Source of the DNA: CALMSM01 sp964534095
Lineage (GTDB): Bacteria > Patescibacteriota > Saccharimonadia > Saccharimonadales > CALMSM01
NCBI GenBank assembly: GCA_964534095.1
Contig: CAZHPF010000032.1
Location: 1 to 9,480 of the forward strand
Length of the DNA: 9,480 nucleotides
Direction of reading: 5' to 3'
Below the pieces are notes generated by a model that ran no database searches, was not told where the DNA came from, and saw only the letters and a list, made by a program, of their open reading frames with translations. Numbering within the stretch: position 1 is the first letter of the stretch; the number at the start of each line of letters is the position of its first letter. Position numbers and translations under genes: made by a program. Positions 7,042 through 9,480 of the stretch are shown here, one piece after another.

Positions 7042-7050
7042 TATTTGCAT

Positions 7051-7055
7051 CCCTT
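7051..7055 (-). promoter_or_regulatory. Ribosome binding site deciding the 7041 start
   Basis: AAGGG directly abuts the first ATG (7050), too close to use. It lies nine bases before the second in-frame ATG (7041), a usable spacing. The shorter start also gives a standard signal peptide beginning MIRTTQTTFRR. Confidence 0.65.
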
Positions 7056-7059
7056 AAGC

Positions 7060-9402
7060 TTATCCTCCGTCCGGCGAATAGTGCCAGGCTTCGCCGCAAC
7101 GACACTTTTGAATACCATAAGTAGTAGCATTTCCTGCAGACAGCCAGTTATAGACTGCTGGCGACCAGTCAACGGCAACACCGGCCTGGTGATTTGATCT
7201 GCCTGGCGGAGCCGCTTGGTTGCCGCCATTACAGCTTTTGGTTTGATAACAGTTCCAAAAGTACTCTTGCCTAGCCATTGTCCGGAAACCTTCGGCTGCG
7301 CTGACGTCGATACCTGCCGCCCGGGCATCTTGGGCGAGTTTTACATAGATGGCCGACATGCGGGAATTTACCACTAGTTTACCATTCGAGTTGGGTAAGT
7401 TTTCGGACGAACCGGTTTCCGGTATGGTTTCGATGGCGCAACCGCGGATTTTTACCAACTGTCCGGCGTGATAGCCGTCCAATATGCCTACATCATTTGA
7501 GCCTGTAGCGCAAGCAATATCCTCAGAAGGCTCATATAGCGTAGCTAAGTCTACTGTAGTAGTCGGCTGGGCGCTTCCGCCACTATCTGTTCCTGTTCCA
7601 GCACCGGAAGCTTGGGCGTCAAACCCTATATTGGTGCAGGCTTCGTTATCGCCTTCGTAACATGCTTGTGACTCCATGATTTGCGTATCAAAAATGTAAA
7701 ATCTAACCCTTGTCCAATCTTCTTCTTTGCTTTTACAATCGGGGTCATTCACGGCATCGGTATAGTTTGGTGGTGCGTCAACGCTTCGGGTCGGATGATC
7801 ACTTTCGCCGGTTGGATCCAATTTAATACCGAAGCACTTTTTAGCGCGATCTACATATTTTTGGCCATTAGGGCCTTGTAGGGCGTCAAGTGCTTTATTG
7901 CCGTTCGTGAACGGATCCTGGAAGCGATCGTCGTTTAGTTCATCAATGCTAAAGCCAAATTTAGGGAATCCGTAGTCGTAGGTGGTAGCGGCTGATGCTG
8001 TATTACCGGCAAATGCCGAAGAAAACAATTTGAACGGTGAAGTGAGGGCGCTGGAAATATTGAACAGGCCACTAGCCATATTATTTATACTGCCACTGAC
8101 GTCAGAGCTTTGGTTGTCGATTACCTGGGCAATTAAGGAGCCAGAGTCGTACACGTCAAACATACGTGCAGCAAAACTACGGTCAGCCATCCGTTCTCGC
8201 TCGGACTCCATACGGTACTGACGAAGTTGGGCTTCTTCCGTACCGGTTAATGGCTGTGCGCCCGCTGCCATAAATGAGTCATTGCTTGCAAAACGTGCCC
8301 CGAAGTTTAAAATACCACCCAATGGCCCCCCGGATTTACTAAGAATATTCAGGGGTTGTCCCGCTAACCAGTTTACTAATCCATCCAGTACGGTAGGAAG
8401 TACTAGCACACCAAAGGCCAAGCCTATTGTCGCAGAGACTGGCCCCCCAATAACATCAATCCCAAATGTTACAACTTGGCCTGCAACTGAGTTAACCACC
8501 TGGCATGTACCATCTATTCCTGGGATTGAGTTGGCAAGTTCAGTGATGAAGTTTTCGCCGTCTCCCACTTTAGCTTCATCAGGTATATCTTGACCAGTGA
8601 GCTCTTTGCCTTCCTCAGCCTGAATGCTACGAGCCGAGAAGGCCGAAGAAGCTGGTATTTGTTCGGTATGATCATCATTCCTAACCTCTTTCGCGACTTG
8701 GTAAAGCGGCTTGGCATAGAATGATAGCGTTTCAAGAAAACCAGGAGGAGCTTCACTTTCTCCCGAAAGAACGCCAGCAATCTGCTCGCTTACAGTGATT
8801 GCTTCCATACCAGCTCGCATCATCGGTAAAACGAGGTTAGCATAGCGTACGGCATCAAAGTTGTCTGCTAACCCTTTTACCATACATAAAACACTGGTCG
8901 CCGCCGTGACACCGCCTGCAATCTTTAGGCTGGTATTAGAACGTAAACGGGCATAAGCGCCATCTGGAGCTGTGCTACCGCTGCCACGAATCTCTTCGCC
9001 TGCTTCAGCGCCTTGCCTAATAGTGTCTTCGGTCTCGGCTTTGACATCTTCAGCATCGGCAGTGGGTTCTTCGCCGTCTGCACCAGCACGCGTGTCGGCG
9101 CTTGCCCGTATCTCGCCGTCGTCTAGTCGTTTCTGCCGGTCTTCTTTCCATTTAGCAAGTCGCTTATCGACAGTATCATGAATCTTGCGGTCGACTTTTT
9201 TGATAGGATGCCAGCTAATACCGCCCCGTTTTCCCATAATTCTGGTGCGCATCCCGGCACCAAGCCCATCAAGTCCGGCATCGGTCATGGTAGTTTTGAT
9301 AAGTTTCTTGGACTTAAAATAGCCCAACCCATCGGCGTCAATTCGTATTTTGCCGTCCTGTACCGTCACTCGTGAACTATCGAGTCCATAGTGATCAACC
9401 AA
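7060..9402 (-). CDS. Large membrane protein with C-terminal M15/VanY-type DD-carboxypeptidase domain; 5' end uncertain
   Basis: 780 residues from a TTG at 9402. Residues 1-95 are a charged cytoplasmic-looking domain, and 96-147 an acidic Ala/Glu/Asp-rich linker. One membrane helix lies at about 158-178 and a longer hydrophobic stretch at 306-348 could be two more. Residues 680-780 match the M15 VanY-type family that trims D-Ala-D-Ala peptides: SNHQAGVAVDW with H738 and D745, then EAWH with E771 and H774, giving the complete Zn-ligand and catalytic set. Ten cysteines after residue 520 suggest disulfides outside the cell. The TTG has no ribosome binding site and the frame stays open to 9465, so the real protein may be longer or its start may be broken. 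The wall hydrolase gene begins nine to eighteen bases downstream, in the same operon. The N-terminal family was not recognised. Confidence 0.82.
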   Translation of the reverse strand: MVDHYGLDSSRVTVQDGKIRIDADGLGYFKSKKLIKTTMTDAGLDGLGAGMRTRIMGKRGGISWHPIKKVDRKIHDTVDKRLAKWKEDRQKRLDDGEIRASADTRAGADGEEPTADAEDVKAETEDTIRQGAEAGEEIRGSGSTAPDGAYARLRSNTSLKIAGGVTAATSVLCMVKGLADNFDAVRYANLVLPMMRAGMEAITVSEQIAGVLSGESEAPPGFLETLSFYAKPLYQVAKEVRNDDHTEQIPASSAFSARSIQAEEGKELTGQDIPDEAKVGDGENFITELANSIPGIDGTCQVVNSVAGQVVTFGIDVIGGPVSATIGLAFGVLVLPTVLDGLVNWLAGQPLNILSKSGGPLGGILNFGARFASNDSFMAAGAQPLTGTEEAQLRQYRMESERERMADRSFAARMFDVYDSGSLIAQVIDNQSSDVSGSINNMASGLFNISSALTSPFKLFSSAFAGNTASAATTYDYGFPKFGFSIDELNDDRFQDPFTNGNKALDALQGPNGQKYVDRAKKCFGIKLDPTGESDHPTRSVDAPPNYTDAVNDPDCKSKEEDWTRVRFYIFDTQIMESQACYEGDNEACTNIGFDAQASGAGTGTDSGGSAQPTTTVDLATLYEPSEDIACATGSNDVGILDGYHAGQLVKIRGCAIETIPETGSSENLPNSNGKLVVNSRMSAIYVKLAQDARAAGIDVSAAEGFRTMARQEYFWNCYQTKSCNGGNQAAPPGRSNHQAGVAVDWSPAVYNWLSAGNATTYGIQKCRCGEAWHYSPDGG

Positions 9403-9480
9403 GGAATTTTTGGTATTTTCAATTATTTGCGTTTGGTCGCGAGTGCCGTGCTCTTCGTTGAAGAGCTAGACTAGTTCGGA
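9403..9480 (-). other. Upstream in-frame extension interrupted by TAG at the window edge
   Basis: Reading the large protein's frame back from the TTG gives 21 more sense codons (protein-like, e.g. RDQTQIIENTKNS) up to a TAG at 9468-9466. It contains no ATG, GTG or other TTG. No promoter or ribosome binding site is seen. Another - strand frame is open from the window edge to a TGA at 9421-9419 and could instead be the end of an upstream gene, but its translation is arginine-rich and looks like chance. Confidence 0.5.
9450..9466. repeat. Short perfect inverted repeat
   Basis: GCTCTTC and GAAGAGC form a 7-bp perfect stem around a 3-base loop. No T-run follows on either strand, so it does not look like an intrinsic terminator. 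It abuts the TAG that interrupts the large protein's upstream frame, close to the window end. Confidence 0.5.

Noticed and set aside
7041..7328. 95-codon - strand frame overlapping the M15 domain and the next start
   Set aside because: It is out of frame with the M15 domain, whose catalytic motifs prove the other frame. The frame itself shows no motif.
8282..8593. 103-codon + strand frame inside the large membrane protein gene
   Set aside because: It is antisense to the hydrophobic segment of the - strand protein and has no ribosome binding site or motif that I can see.
1..9480. tRNA, rRNA, CRISPR array, insertion sequence, riboswitch or intrinsic terminator
   Set aside because: I looked on both strands and saw no repeat-spacer pattern, transposase motif, cloverleaf with CCA-like end, or GC stem followed by a T-run. 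Gaps between genes are too short for most of these outside 1-180 and 1555-1797.

Overview
The window reads as the chromosomal replication-origin neighbourhood of a bacterium. The dnaA, dnaN and recF genes lie in that order on the + strand, with DnaA-box clusters before dnaA and between dnaA and dnaN. A second block of four genes on the - strand runs back toward recF. dnaA ends in TGA, so TGA is a stop here and the UGA-glycine code of Gracilibacteria/Absconditabacteria is excluded. Very short spacers, compact genes, secreted multi-domain wall hydrolases of the 'tail-lysozyme + SGNH + NlpC' kind, and small membrane-anchored PEGA-like proteins together suggest a Patescibacteria/CPR lineage, most likely Candidatus Saccharibacteria (TM7). 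That assignment is inferred from protein character and was not tested by a search.

Layout. Bases 1-180 are non-coding and hold four good DnaA boxes, an AT-rich stretch and the dnaA ribosome binding site. dnaA (181-1554) is complete, with all AAA+ motifs and the DNA-binding signature. The 243-bp gap 1555-1797 holds more DnaA-box-like 9-mers, ending in two abutting boxes that overlap a good promoter-like sequence for dnaN. dnaN (1798-2892) and recF (2911-3960) follow. recF lacks a Shine-Dalgarno sequence but has a TACAAT hexamer six bases before its GTG, a leaderless-like arrangement.

At 3957-3960 a single CTAG supplies the stop codon of recF on one strand and of the last - strand gene on the other. 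In transcription order the - strand block encodes: (i) a large membrane protein with a C-terminal M15/VanY-type DD-carboxypeptidase domain carrying all metal ligands, whose 5' end is uncertain; (ii) a secreted protein with lysozyme-like, SGNH and NlpC/P60-like domains, where two SGNH catalytic-block residues are changed; (iii) and (iv) two single-pass proteins with PEGA-like extracytoplasmic segments. Spacers of 9, 3 and 10 bases make this one operon.

Working model (inference): the + strand genes form the replication-initiation, clamp and recombination module under DnaA feedback. The - strand operon encodes a cell-surface peptidoglycan-remodelling module anchored in the membrane. In an episymbiotic lineage it could act on the cell's own wall or on a host wall. 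If the origin lies around dnaA, this operon is transcribed head-on to the replication fork.
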